This document shows, in pieces, positions 55,277 to 64,000 of a stretch of 64,000 nt of DNA. Source of the DNA: an uncultured Opitutaceae bacterium (GTDB lineage: Bacteria; Verrucomicrobiota; Verrucomicrobiia; Opitutales; Opitutaceae); contig OX638348.1 of NCBI GenBank assembly GCA_951813085.1, positions 1,311,627 through 1,375,626 on the forward strand, written 5' to 3'. Under the pieces are notes generated by a model. The model made no database searches, was not told the origin of the DNA, and saw only the letters and a list, made by a program, of their open reading frames with translations. Both the position numbers and the translations under genes were made by a program. Every line of letters begins with the position of its first letter. The stretch's first letter is position 1.

Positions 55277-56158
55277 TTACGCTGACGATTTTTGCAGCGA
55301 ATCAATGCCTGTGAAGGCGGAAGACTGCTCATCGGCATGGTAAGAAGAGCGAACGAGTGGGCCGGATTCGATGAATTCAAAGCCGATTTCGAGACCAAAG
55401 GCTTTCCAATCAGCAAATTCCTCTGGGGTGACCCAGCGGTCCACGGGCAAATGCTTGGCGGAAGGTTGGAGGTATTGTCCGAGAGTGACGATCTTGATGC
55501 CGACGGATCGCATGTCCTCCAATGTTCGGGCGATCTCGGGCTTGGTCTCGCCGAGGCCGAGCATGATGCCTGACTTTGTGACATGACCCTGATCCGCTGC
55601 ATGGCGAAGCACCTTCAAGGATCGATCGTAGCGGGCTTGAACGCGAACGGGCTTTTGCAGGCGCTCGACGGTTTCAACGTTGTGATTGAAAATATCAGGT
55701 GAGGCATCGAGCACGGTGTCCACTTGTTCCAGAATCCCTTTGAAGTCTGGCGTCAGCACTTCGATCGCTGTGCCGGGATTTTGATTTCGGATCGCCCGAA
55801 TCGTAGCGGCCCAAACAGAGGCCCCTCCATCGGCCAGCTCGTCGCGCGTTACAGAGGTGATGACGCAATGACGCAAATTCATCTTAGCGACGGCATCGGC
55901 AACGCGAGCCGATTCGCCCAGATCGAGTTCAGTAGGGCGACCGGTTTGGATCGCGCAGAAATTGCAAGAACGCGTGCAGACATTGCCCAAGATCATCACC
56001 GTAGCCGTACCGCGTGACCAGCACTCGCCCATGTTTGGGCACTGAGCGCTCTGGCATACGGTATTCAAATCATAGTCGTCCACCATCTTGCGGACTTCGC
56101 CATAGCCCCTGCCGCTGGGAAGTTTAGCTCGAAGCCAATCTGGCTTTCGCGTTTTCAT
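55277..56158 (-). CDS. lipA: Lipoyl synthase
   Basis: The 293-aa radical SAM enzyme inserts two sulfurs into octanoyl groups on lipoyl domains. Both Fe-S sites are present: the auxiliary cluster in CQSAQCPNMGEC and the radical SAM cluster in CTRSCNFCAIQ. The C-terminal SS-type motif (GPLVRSSYHADEQ) supplies the conserved Ser. I prefer ATG 56158 (MKTRKPDWLRAKLP) to TTG 56185 because family similarity starts there. lipB is not in the window. Confidence 0.96.
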   Translation of the reverse strand: MKTRKPDWLRAKLPSGRGYGEVRKMVDDYDLNTVCQSAQCPNMGECWSRGTATVMILGNVCTRSCNFCAIQTGRPTELDLGESARVADAVAKMNLRHCVITSVTRDELADGGASVWAATIRAIRNQNPGTAIEVLTPDFKGILEQVDTVLDASPDIFNHNVETVERLQKPVRVQARYDRSLKVLRHAADQGHVTKSGIMLGLGETKPEIARTLEDMRSVGIKIVTLGQYLQPSAKHLPVDRWVTPEEFADWKAFGLEIGFEFIESGPLVRSSYHADEQSSAFTGIDSLQKSSA

Positions 56159-56366
56159 CCCGTCAACCTTTTTAAAAGGAATCAAAACACAACTCTGAAA
56201 TCACAGGATTTGGAGCTGCTAGGACAGGATCTACAGGGTCCTATGCGGGTCGTTGAGATCGCAATCGATCGAGTCCTGGCAAATCGCGCCTTTAGGCGCT
56301 TCTAGATTGCGAGCGAAAGGCTTTGATTTTTTGATTGCGAGTCTCCTTAACCATTTGGCTTCAAGC

Positions 56367-57833
56367 ATGAGTTCGAATCTATCAGACATATCACATGATC
56401 AATTGGCGGTTCGCCGGCAAAAGCTGGAGGATTTGAGGGTGCAAGGAGTCGATCCCTTCCGATCCGAATTTAATCCTACGCATACAGCTGAAACCGCAGT
56501 TGCCGCCTACGTCGAGGGCGTCGAACCCGAAGAGCAGCCTACGGTGAGCGTAGCCGGGCGACTGAAGTTCATTCGGAAGATGGGCAAGGCTCAATTCGTC
56601 AAGATCCAGGATCAAAGCGGCGTGATTCAAGCCTATGCGCGTATTGATGCGCTCGGTGAAGAGGCCTACGGGAATTTCAAGAAACTGGACACCGGTGACA
56701 TCATCGGCGTGGAAGGACCCCTTTTTCAGACGAAAACGGGCGAGGTTACGGTGCGAGCAGAGCGGTACGCTCTGGTGTCGAAGGCCTTGCGACCGCTCCC
56801 GGAAAAATTTCACGGACTTTCCGACCAGGAGCAACGGATCCGGCAACGGCACTTGGATTTGGTGATGAACCTGGAATCGCGGGAGCGTTTCTTCAATCGA
56901 AGCCGGATCGTGAGCGGCATTCGACGTTTTCTAGAAGAAAGGGACTACCTGGAAGTGGAGACACCGGTCTTCCAAAACGTGGCAGGCGGAGCCTCCGCAA
57001 AGCCATTTGTGACCCATCACAACACGCTGGACCGCGATTTCGTCCTTCGGATTTCTCTCGAGCTCTATTTGAAGCGCTTGCTGGTCGGCGGATTCGATCG
57101 CGTATACGAGATCGGGCGCAATTTTCGCAACGAAGGCATTTCTCGTCGCCACAATCCCGAATTCACGATGCTGGAGCTCTACCAGGCTTATTCGGACTAT
57201 CGTGGGATGATGGAGCTGATACAAAGCATGATTCGTTATCTGGTGAGCGAGGTCCTGAAGAAAGAAGAGATCAAGATGCCTGATGGCGAGGTTATCGACT
57301 TCATGGGAGAATGGCGTGAAGCGCGTTACAAGGACCTGGTTTGCGAGAAAGTCGAGGATCCAAATTGGTTCGACCTGCCGAAAGAAGAAAAGGTGGCTCG
57401 GGCTCGGGCGCTGAACCTAGAAGTCGAGTCCGATTGGGAAGATTACGAAGTGTCGAACGAAGTTTTTGGGAAGCTCGTAGAACCGACTTTGATTCAACCC
57501 ACCTTCGTCACGCACCTGCCCAAGGAGCTGTGTCCGCTCGCCAAGATCACGTTGGACGACCCTTCCACGATCGACGTGTTCGAACTATGCATCGGCGGAA
57601 TGGAGATTGCGCCTGCGTATTCCGAGCAGAACGATCCAGATGTACAACGGGAGATGTTCGAGAAGCAAGCAGGCGAGGAAACGCAAAATATCGACGAGGA
57701 CTTTCTCGAAACGCTTGAATACGGAATGCCCCCGGCTGGAGGCCTTGGCATGGGTATTGACCGTATCACCATACTGCTGACAGAAGCGGAGAATATTCGC
57801 GACGTGATTCTCTATCCGCAACTTAGGTCCTAG
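56367..57833 (+). CDS. lysS: Lysyl-tRNA synthetase, class II
   Basis: The 488-aa enzyme charges tRNA-Lys. ATG 56367 gives a normal N-terminus; the frame upstream is open but unrelated. An OB-fold anticodon domain (VSVAGRLKFIRKMGKAQFVK) precedes the catalytic domain. Motif 2 (VYEIGRNFRNEGISRRHNPE) and motif 3 (GGLGMGIDRITILL) are intact, and motif 1 is around DYLEVETPVFQ. Size and motifs are standard. Confidence 0.96.
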   Translation: MSSNLSDISHDQLAVRRQKLEDLRVQGVDPFRSEFNPTHTAETAVAAYVEGVEPEEQPTVSVAGRLKFIRKMGKAQFVKIQDQSGVIQAYARIDALGEEAYGNFKKLDTGDIIGVEGPLFQTKTGEVTVRAERYALVSKALRPLPEKFHGLSDQEQRIRQRHLDLVMNLESRERFFNRSRIVSGIRRFLEERDYLEVETPVFQNVAGGASAKPFVTHHNTLDRDFVLRISLELYLKRLLVGGFDRVYEIGRNFRNEGISRRHNPEFTMLELYQAYSDYRGMMELIQSMIRYLVSEVLKKEEIKMPDGEVIDFMGEWREARYKDLVCEKVEDPNWFDLPKEEKVARARALNLEVESDWEDYEVSNEVFGKLVEPTLIQPTFVTHLPKELCPLAKITLDDPSTIDVFELCIGGMEIAPAYSEQNDPDVQREMFEKQAGEETQNIDEDFLETLEYGMPPAGGLGMGIDRITILLTEAENIRDVILYPQLRS

Positions 57834-57871
57834 GCCGCGAATACTTTGTTTTCCATGCGACACTTGATCTG

Positions 57872-59110
57872 ATGCCTTGGTACTTGTACATCGCTCTCAG
57901 GCATCTGTTTCCTCAAGGAAAACGTTTCCCCATATTTACCTTGATGTCCCTTACGGGTGTTGTCCTTGGGGTTTCCACATTGATAGTAGTGATCAGCGTA
58001 TTCAATGGATTCGGTTACGAAATACGTAGTCGAATCGCCGATACGTATGGAGACCTAAGAATAGTCACGGGAGGATTGTTGAACAATCCCTATGGGTTGT
58101 CCGACGAGATTAGATCCCTCGAAAGCGTGGAGACGGCGGGGCCTTATGCTCATGGAATGGTCATGCTCCTCTACAAGAACAAGCCGCTCGCCCCATTGAT
58201 TGAAGGAATCGATACGCAATCGGATCAGGAGCTCCAAAAGTACTCGGACTTCCTGATAGCGGGAGATATCGACGACTTGGACGACGACTCGCTCTTGATT
58301 TCTTCTGGCTTCGCTAGCCAGCTATCTCTCTTTCCCGGCGATGAGGTGGAGTTGTATACGCCACTCATGATGTTGAAGCTCCTCGAGAGCGACGGAACAG
58401 ATGTTCTTTTGCCTAGGACCGTGCGGGTGGCTGGGATCTTCGAAACCGGATGGCAACGCGTGGATGAGAATACGGTGATCAGTACACTGAGGCTGATGCA
58501 AGACTTGTACAATCTGGGGGAAAGCGCCCATGGCGTACGCATCGAGCTCAACGATGGATACGAAGCGGAGGCGATTAGCCGCGAGCTTACCGAATCGCTA
58601 GGAAATCCCTACTACGGCCGTACTTGGATGGATGCTCATGGCGATACCCTATCGATCATTCAGCTAGAGAAACGGATGATGTTCTTTCTGTTGTTCATTA
58701 TCGTCATTGTCGCTTCATTCTCGATCATGTCGTCTTTGCTTACCTTCGTAATTCGGAAGACCCGTGAGATCGGATTGTTCGCAGCCATGGGCGCCACGCC
58801 CCGACAGCTAGCTGCGTGCTTCTGCGCTCAAGGATTGATCATAGGCGTTGCAGGAACCCTTGCAGGAATCGGCTTTGGCTACCTACTTTTGTATTATCGC
58901 AACAGCATAACCGCGACGATTTCCAATATGCTCAGCGTGGCGGATTCCATGAACAAGATCTATGGATTCGCCTATCTGCCGGCTCGCGTTGAAATGGCAG
59001 ATCTAGTGGTGATATCAGCGCTATCGATCGTCATAGCCACCTTGGCGGGATTGATACCCGCCTACAAGGCAAGTAAGATGAATCCCGTGGAGGCGTTGAG
59101 AAGTGAGTAG
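57872..59110 (+). CDS. LolC/LolE-type lipoprotein-releasing permease
   Basis: The 412-aa protein has the LolC/E layout: N-terminal YIALRHLFPQGKRFP and a first helix (LMSLTGVVLGVSTLIVVIS). A periplasmic domain (about 50-260) and three C-terminal helices follow, with the FtsX motif IRKTREIGLFAAMGATPRQL. Together with LolD it lifts lipoproteins from the inner membrane to the chaperone LolA. There is only one LolC/E-type gene beside lolD, so it may act as a homodimer (LolF type). It overlaps lolD by 8 bp. Confidence 0.9.
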   Translation: MPWYLYIALRHLFPQGKRFPIFTLMSLTGVVLGVSTLIVVISVFNGFGYEIRSRIADTYGDLRIVTGGLLNNPYGLSDEIRSLESVETAGPYAHGMVMLLYKNKPLAPLIEGIDTQSDQELQKYSDFLIAGDIDDLDDDSLLISSGFASQLSLFPGDEVELYTPLMMLKLLESDGTDVLLPRTVRVAGIFETGWQRVDENTVISTLRLMQDLYNLGESAHGVRIELNDGYEAEAISRELTESLGNPYYGRTWMDAHGDTLSIIQLEKRMMFFLLFIIVIVASFSIMSSLLTFVIRKTREIGLFAAMGATPRQLAACFCAQGLIIGVAGTLAGIGFGYLLLYYRNSITATISNMLSVADSMNKIYGFAYLPARVEMADLVVISALSIVIATLAGLIPAYKASKMNPVEALRSE

Positions 59111-59780
59111 TCCGTTGATCGAAGCGCAAGGTCTCGCTCGGCGCTTTCAGAGCGGCGACGGTTTCCTGGAAGTGCTGAAGAACGTGGATCTTCGTATCGA
59201 AACGGGAGATACAGTTAGCATTCAAGGCGAGTCCGGATGTGGCAAGTCCACATTGCTCAATCTCCTCGCGGGATTGGATCAGCCAGATGCCGGAAAATTG
59301 CTGTGGGAATCAAGCGCTGTGACAGGCTTTCCCAATGACCAATTGGCGATTCGCCGCGCTCGCTTGATTGGCATGGTATTCCAATCCTACTACTTGGTGC
59401 CTGAAATCAGAATTCTTGAGAACGTGATGCTGGGAGGCCGCATTGCCGGCAAGACGGATAATCTCGAGGAACGATCCAACGTTTTGCTCGAACGCGTGGG
59501 CCTTGCAGACCGCCGCAAGAGCTTGCCTGCCACATTGTCCGGAGGAGAGCGCCAACGGGTCGCAATCGCTCGCGCCATGGTCACGATGCCGAAAGCCCTA
59601 TTGGCGGACGAGCCGACTGGCAATCTAGACGAAGCCACGGGCGACTCTATCATGGATATGCTCCAGGAGCTGTGCGATGAGGAGGGGATCGCGCTGGTCC
59701 TTGTCACCCATAATTCTGTTTACGCAGCGCGCATGTCCCATTCTTGGAATTTAAGGCAGGGCATCCTGGAACCTGTATAA
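59103..59780 (+). CDS. lolD: Lipoprotein-releasing ABC ATPase LolD
   Basis: The 225-aa ATPase has Walker A GESGCGKST, Q-loop VFQSYYLVPEI, signature LSGGERQRVAIARA, Walker B ALLADEPTGNLD and H-loop VTHNSV. The YYLVPE segment is LolD-like. It powers release of lipoproteins with the preceding permease, with which it overlaps by 8 bp. Confidence 0.92.
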   Translation: MSSPLIEAQGLARRFQSGDGFLEVLKNVDLRIETGDTVSIQGESGCGKSTLLNLLAGLDQPDAGKLLWESSAVTGFPNDQLAIRRARLIGMVFQSYYLVPEIRILENVMLGGRIAGKTDNLEERSNVLLERVGLADRRKSLPATLSGGERQRVAIARAMVTMPKALLADEPTGNLDEATGDSIMDMLQELCDEEGIALVLVTHNSVYAARMSHSWNLRQGILEPV

Positions 59781-59804
59781 GCGAGAGCGTTAGGAAAGAA
59801 TACA

Positions 59805-60734
59805 ATGAGCGATGAATCACTTAAATGCGGCGTGGTAGGCGTAGGCTACCTGGGTCAGCATCATGCCCGTATCTACAATGAGCTCGAAGGCGTTGCCTTA
59901 GCAGGAATTCTTGAAAGCGATCCTGAACGAGCTCGCGAAATCAGCGAGGCGCAGGGATGCCGAGCATTCTCATCTTTGACGAAATTTGCGGATGCCTGCG
60001 ACGCCATTAGCGTAGTGGTTCCTACAGACAAGCACCACGATGTCGCTATCCCATTGCTCGAAGCGGGCTGCCATTTGCTTATCGAGAAGCCGATTTGCGA
60101 AAGCGTCGATCAAGCAGCTGAGATATTAACCGCTGCCAATCGAGCCAATGCGCTCGTGCAAGTCGGCCACATCGAGCATTTCAATCCCGTAATGAGTTTT
60201 CTTGAGGAAGCGGTCAATCGCCCTAAGTACATAACGGCAGAGCGATTGGCTCCCTACCAGCCTCGAGGCACTGAAGTAGGCGTTGTCCTCGATTTGATGA
60301 TACATGACATTGGTGTCGTGTTGCAGCTTGTAGGTTCCGAACCCGTGGATGTGCGCAGTGTGGGCGTTTCCGTCTTATCAAAAACCGAGGACATCGCCAA
60401 CGCTCGTATCGAATTCGCGAATGGGTGCGTGGCCAATCTCAGCGTAAGCCGGGTTAGCTCAAAAAAGGTGCGAGAAATTCGCGTATTTCAATCTTCAGGC
60501 TACCTTTCCTTAGACTTTATGAATCAGGCTGGACACCACGTATCAATAGGAGCCACAGGCCTGGATAAGAAAGATGTACCAATTGAGAAGGGGGAGCCGC
60601 TGAAGCTCGAACTCGCATCCTTTGTGGAAAGCGTGAAGAATCGTCGCAATCCGAAGGTGGGCGGCGAGCTAGGAAAAACCGCTCTAGATCTTGCTATTCA
60701 GATAACGGAGCAGGTGCGTCAGGCTGAGGATTAG
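59805..60734 (+). CDS. Gfo/Idh/MocA oxidoreductase linked to lpxB
   Basis: The 309-aa cytoplasmic protein has no Tat leader. It shows Rossmann CGVVGVGYLGQHHARIY, LLIEKPICES (EKP motif) and VQVGHIEHFNPVMSFL. The last segment is typical of the Gfo/Idh proteins found in lpx gene clusters. Some relatives (GnnA) oxidise the 3-hydroxyl of UDP-GlcNAc for amide-linked lipid A. It lies 25 bp before lpxB, so a role in lipid A or LPS sugars is likely. A GnnB aminotransferase is not adjacent. Confidence 0.85.
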   Translation: MSDESLKCGVVGVGYLGQHHARIYNELEGVALAGILESDPERAREISEAQGCRAFSSLTKFADACDAISVVVPTDKHHDVAIPLLEAGCHLLIEKPICESVDQAAEILTAANRANALVQVGHIEHFNPVMSFLEEAVNRPKYITAERLAPYQPRGTEVGVVLDLMIHDIGVVLQLVGSEPVDVRSVGVSVLSKTEDIANARIEFANGCVANLSVSRVSSKKVREIRVFQSSGYLSLDFMNQAGHHVSIGATGLDKKDVPIEKGEPLKLELASFVESVKNRRNPKVGGELGKTALDLAIQITEQVRQAED

Positions 60735-60759
60735 GTTTCCATTCTCGTATTCGCAACCC

Positions 60760-61947
60760 ATGAATTCTTCGGCACCATTGCCCAATACGCTTCCTCTGCC
60801 AGCGCCTTCGCGAGATTCCGTTGATGCCCTGGTGATTGCTGGCGAGCTATCGGGTGATGAGCATGCCGCAAAAATGGTGGCTTCGGCAATTTCTCGAAGC
60901 GCAAGCTTGAATATTGTCGCCTTGGGGGGTCCCAACCTCAAGGAAGCGGGAGCGGAGATGATCCTCGATATGATGCCGTATTCAGTAATTGGTTTCGTAG
61001 AAGCGCTGAAGCGATATTCGAAATTCAAGGAATTGCGCGATGCGATTGTCGACTGGATAATGGAACACCGGCCAAAGGTCGTTTGCTTCGTAGACTATCC
61101 CGGATTGAACCTGCGTATTGCTCAGGCCTTGGCGGACAGAGGCGTTACCCGAAAATCTGGGGGCAGTATTCGACTTCTTTTCTACATCAGCCCTCAGGTA
61201 TGGGTGTGGAAGGCAAAGCGTCGCTTCAAGATGGCCAAGCTGCTTGATTCTCTTGGCGTGATCTTTCCGTTCGAAGTGGAATCGTTCGCCGATACGACAT
61301 TGGAAACCCGATTTGTGGGCCATCCCTTTTTGGCTGGAGACCATGAGCTTCCAGCAGTTTACGATGCAGATGGACCTTTGCTGATGCTACCCGGTAGTCG
61401 AGCTGGGGCGATCTCCAGAATCGCTCCGCTTATGTTCCAATCCTTGAAGACGCTGGCGAAAACGCGTTCTGAAATCCGCGCTACCTGTATCTATGCGAAC
61501 GAATCGCTGAAGGAGCTGCTCATGTCATTGGTATCCGGTGACAACGATCTTCGAGATCGGATCGATTTCGTTCCCAACAACTCGATTGTCCAGGCGAGCT
61601 GCGTTCTTACGAGCTCGGGGACAATGTCGCTAAATTGCGCCTTGGCGGGAATTCCGGGAGCTGTGGTCTATCGTGTCCATCCGCTTACTTACGTTTTTGG
61701 AAGAATGCTCGTTAAGATTCCTTATATTGGAATTGCCAATATACTTCTAGATACCCCGATGTATCCAGAGTTTATCCAAGGGTCGGCAAAACCGGAAATA
61801 CTGGCGCGAGAAATCGAGATCTGCCTTCAAGACGAGAAGCGCATCCAAGAGACGCGTGAACTGAGCGGAAAGCTACGCTCGATACTGGACAAGCCCGCGA
61901 AAGGGGGACCTGGCAATTGGTTGCTCGAGTACGTTACGGAGTCCTAA
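60760..61947 (+). CDS. lpxB: Lipid-A-disaccharide synthase
   Basis: The 395-aa glycosyltransferase (GT19) joins UDP-2,3-diacylglucosamine and lipid X. Motifs include AGELSGDEHAAKMV at the N-terminus, FVDYPGLNLRIA, YISPQVWVWKAKR, the sugar-nucleotide loop LLMLPGSRAGAISR and LTSSGTMSLNCALAGIPGAV. The length is normal. It confirms that the organism makes lipid A. The 3' end overlaps the convergent thioredoxin gene by 4 bp. Confidence 0.95.
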   Translation: MNSSAPLPNTLPLPAPSRDSVDALVIAGELSGDEHAAKMVASAISRSASLNIVALGGPNLKEAGAEMILDMMPYSVIGFVEALKRYSKFKELRDAIVDWIMEHRPKVVCFVDYPGLNLRIAQALADRGVTRKSGGSIRLLFYISPQVWVWKAKRRFKMAKLLDSLGVIFPFEVESFADTTLETRFVGHPFLAGDHELPAVYDADGPLLMLPGSRAGAISRIAPLMFQSLKTLAKTRSEIRATCIYANESLKELLMSLVSGDNDLRDRIDFVPNNSIVQASCVLTSSGTMSLNCALAGIPGAVVYRVHPLTYVFGRMLVKIPYIGIANILLDTPMYPEFIQGSAKPEILAREIEICLQDEKRIQETRELSGKLRSILDKPAKGGPGNWLLEYVTES

Positions 61948-62534
61948 GCATTTTGCTCTAGGAGCATTTCGATTTGGCCACGAATGACGTTGTGGCCAAC
62001 GAGTCCGGTATAGCGCTGCTGAACATTCCCCTCTTGATCCAGAACGATGAGAGTAGGGATATAGCGGATTGGCCCAAATGCGCGCTCGAGACTTTCGTTC
62101 TGTCGCGCGATATCGTAGTTGATCTTATTGGACTCAACGAAAGACTCGATGCTCTTGGATGCTTGATCGAGGGAAACGCCAATGATCTCGAGCTCAGTTG
62201 GGCTGAACTCGTTTCGCAGCGCGATTAGCGATGGAATCTCTTCTCTGCAAGGGGAGCACCATGTGGCCCAATAAACTACGATCGAGACTTTGCCTTTGGA
62301 ATTGGATGAACTGATTTCCTTTCCGTCCAATGTCTTGACGCTCCATTCGAGCGAGGCGTCTTCGCCCACAACCTTGGCATAATTCGTAGAGGGGTTGGTT
62401 TCACTTTGAGTTCCAAGCGCCAGGCTGGTCACTACGCACATCGGGCATTTGTCTGTGCCCATGCTGATTCCCAAATAGGCAGCGATCGCTCCAATAAGAA
62501 TTAATGTAGACCAGTTTCGTTTGATAAAATCCAT
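61944..62534 (-). CDS. TlpA-like membrane-anchored thioredoxin
   Basis: The 196-aa protein has one N-terminal membrane helix (TLILIGAIAAYLGISMG) and a periplasmic thioredoxin domain. The active site is WATWCSPCREEIPSL and the cis-Pro is in IRYIPTLIVLD. A second Cys pair, CPMC, follows the membrane helix (GTDKCPMCVVTSLALG), which is unusual. TlpA/ResA-type proteins reduce periplasmic thiols, for example for cytochrome c maturation, which would suit the cytochromes here. Partner unknown. Confidence 0.88.
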   Translation of the reverse strand: MDFIKRNWSTLILIGAIAAYLGISMGTDKCPMCVVTSLALGTQSETNPSTNYAKVVGEDASLEWSVKTLDGKEISSSNSKGKVSIVVYWATWCSPCREEIPSLIALRNEFSPTELEIIGVSLDQASKSIESFVESNKINYDIARQNESLERAFGPIRYIPTLIVLDQEGNVQQRYTGLVGHNVIRGQIEMLLEQNA

Positions 62535-62697
62535 GATGGAAATGGATGCTCAGAGCTCCAGGTTAGTAACGGCTTCAGCATTGGCCTGATTTCATAAGCG
62601 AGGACGTTCGCTTGATTTATTGCAATGATTTTACGGGAATCCGATCCCTAAGTGGAATCGTGCCGACAAGACTAGCGGCTTTCGCTGTGGCGAGCAA

Positions 62698-64000
62698 CTA
62701 AAATTGAGAATCGAGAGATCCGTAAAGTGGAGCGAAGTTTTCCTTGCGAGACCAGCCTTGCTCACCATTGGGAAGCTCCACCTTGATCCATCCAAGAAAA
62801 TCCTTTACCGCGATGCATACTGAGCCTTCAGGGAGAGGCGACTCGATTTGCTCGACTTCGAGATCGGTGGGAACGCTCTTTAGATGATCCTCTTGTATCG
62901 CTACCAGGGCATCGGGTTTCGCAAGAAATCCATATTCCTCCCGCGCCCAGTTAGAACCAAAAACGGAAGCCACCGCTAGAAATCCCAAAGAAGTGAATAC
63001 TAATCGCATCCGTCGTTGGCCAGGGAAGTAGAGGCAGATGACCCAAGCGGAAAATGCGAGACCAGCGAACGCCATCGAGATATAGGCTACGCGTTCCCAT
63101 TGAGACGGCGTAAAGAGCGATACGTAGGCCATCATTCCATCTCCTTTGACGAGACGTCCCAGTACAGGATAATAGCCGCTGCCTTTGCCGAGCGCGACCC
63201 TCAGGTTCCACCGTACCTCGGGTGATTGGGTGTCTAGGAGAAATGCAGAGGTCCAGTAGGCGGTTGCCGCTCCCCAGTTTTCGCTTTGGGCAGCTGTCAG
63301 GCCCAAGTTATGGCGCGCTATCCAATCGCTAGGATTCGTATCGATAGCCGCTTTCCAATTTTCGGATGCCTTGTCGAAATCGCCCTCATTGTAGAAGTCG
63401 ATTCCCGCGTCGGCTCGACTTTCCCATGCCAGAGAGAGAACGACGGCGATAGCGAGCGATGCGAACCAGGCTTTATGAGAAAGGAGCGGGCTTAGGGAGC
63501 GTCCGGGTTGGCTCAAGCGACTGAGCAGGTCCCGGAGCTCGGATTGCCATTCCTTGAACGAGGGCGTTGCCCGTCCGAAAAGGAATTTGTCAGAATTTTG
63601 CCAAAGCGTTTTCCAGCGGGAGGCCTGCTCGGAGTCCAATGTTTTGGATACGGCCTGCTCGATATCTTCCGACGTCGGTTCCTCAACGTTAATTCCCCAG
63701 AAGCGCTTAGCGGCCGACCGCCACGAAATCTGGGCCGCTTTGGCTCCGGATTCGGAATCGTCCAAGGCCATAGCGGCTGCCTTCAGTTCCTGGAAGGCCT
63801 TCCTTCGCGCCTTATTCGGATCGAAGACGATCGATCGAACCAGAGCGATCAGAAGCCATAGGCACGCAGGAGCGGCAAACGACACGGCTAGATAACCAAG
63901 CTTGACGCGACCTGCGGGAATCGGAGCGCTCTCCACGCCCTCGATGGGCGCGCTTATCAATTCGATGGGTTTCGAAAGCAAGTTCACTCCGATTGGCTCC
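62698..64000 (-). CDS. BatD-like protein with TPR and SH3 domains, 5' end outside the window
   Basis: The frame stays open to the right edge (upstream codons read EPIG), so GTG 63987 is probably not the start. The visible part has KPIELISAPIEGVESAPIPA, then a membrane helix (LAVSFAAPACLWLLIALV). Next come a cytoplasmic helical stretch and a second helix (WFASLAIAVVLSLAW), then TPR-like repeats (IDFYNEGDFDKASENWKAAI, IARHNLGLTAAQSENWGAAT). Two more helices and an SH3-like end (CIAVKDFLGWIKVELPNGEQ) follow. This is how BatD C-termini fused to BatE-like TPR and SH3 parts look; Bat proteins support aerotolerance or MoxR-linked folding. Confidence 0.7.
   Translation of the reverse strand, partial: EPIGVNLLSKPIELISAPIEGVESAPIPAGRVKLGYLAVSFAAPACLWLLIALVRSIVFDPNKARRKAFQELKAAAMALDDSESGAKAAQISWRSAAKRFWGINVEEPTSEDIEQAVSKTLDSEQASRWKTLWQNSDKFLFGRATPSFKEWQSELRDLLSRLSQPGRSLSPLLSHKAWFASLAIAVVLSLAWESRADAGIDFYNEGDFDKASENWKAAIDTNPSDWIARHNLGLTAAQSENWGAATAYWTSAFLLDTQSPEVRWNLRVALGKGSGYYPVLGRLVKGDGMMAYVSLFTPSQWERVAYISMAFAGLAFSAWVICLYFPGQRRMRLVFTSLGFLAVASVFGSNWAREEYGFLAKPDALVAIQEDHLKSVPTDLEVEQIESPLPEGSVCIAVKDFLGWIKVELPNGEQGWSRKENFAPLYGSLDSQF

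Overview
The window looks like a chromosomal segment of a Gram-negative, LPS-bearing, aerobic bacterium of the Verrucomicrobiota, most likely the Opitutae side (Pelagicoccus/Puniceicoccales-like). The taxonomic call is an inference. It rests on the mix of an alternative complex III operon, Tat-exported Gfo/Idh/MocA oxidoreductases, lipid A and Lol genes, a T2SS block and a BatD-like protein. I found no rRNA, tRNA or CRISPR array.

Layout. 1-4.8 kb: truncated SBF-like transporter, rhodanese-YceI fusion, GNAT acetyltransferase, an unknown 437-aa protein and a Tat-exported oxidoreductase. 4.9-9.6 kb: riboflavin synthase and family 4 uracil-DNA glycosylase, converging on a multi-PAS hybrid histidine kinase with its LuxR-type regulator. 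9.8-11.8 kb: a MamK/MreB-like actin gene and a partner gene, both broken by single-base frameshifts. 12.1-23.0 kb: type II secretion operon gspG-H-I-J-K-L-M-D-(194-aa protein)-E-F. 23.1-25.1 kb: MacB/Lol-type ABC transporter. 25.2-36.5 kb: respiratory operon with ActABCDEF of alternative complex III, a 92-aa membrane protein, a CcoN-family protein, CcoO and a second membrane monoheme cytochrome c. 36.5-46.9 kb: proC, a REC-kinase, folD, a secreted unknown protein, an rRNA pseudouridine synthase, fabG-acpP-fabF-ndk, a SUMF1-domain protein and comM. 47.4-49.8 kb: an IS1595-family element bounded by 27-bp inverted repeats and carrying a type II restriction-modification pair. 49.9-54.5 kb: a TonB-type energising operon (DUF3450, TtpC-like channel, two ExbD, TPR). 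55.3-64 kb: lipA, lysS, a Lol transporter, Gfo/Idh oxidoreductase, lpxB, TlpA-like thioredoxin and a truncated BatD/TPR/SH3 protein.

The two most unusual things are these. (1) The CcoN-family subunit behind alternative complex III has lost all six histidines that bind the two hemes and CuB, while its two cytochrome c partners keep their heme motifs. This points to a redox-inactive membrane scaffold inside an ACIII-cytochrome c assembly. (2) The MvaI/BcnI-like restriction-modification pair sits between the inverted repeats of an IS1595-type element, in one transcription unit with the transposase, whose reading frame is now broken.

Four genes (actin-like, its partner, transposase, SUMF1 protein) each need exactly one single-base correction to restore a family-typical protein. 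Indel errors in the assembly are therefore a live alternative to real gene decay.
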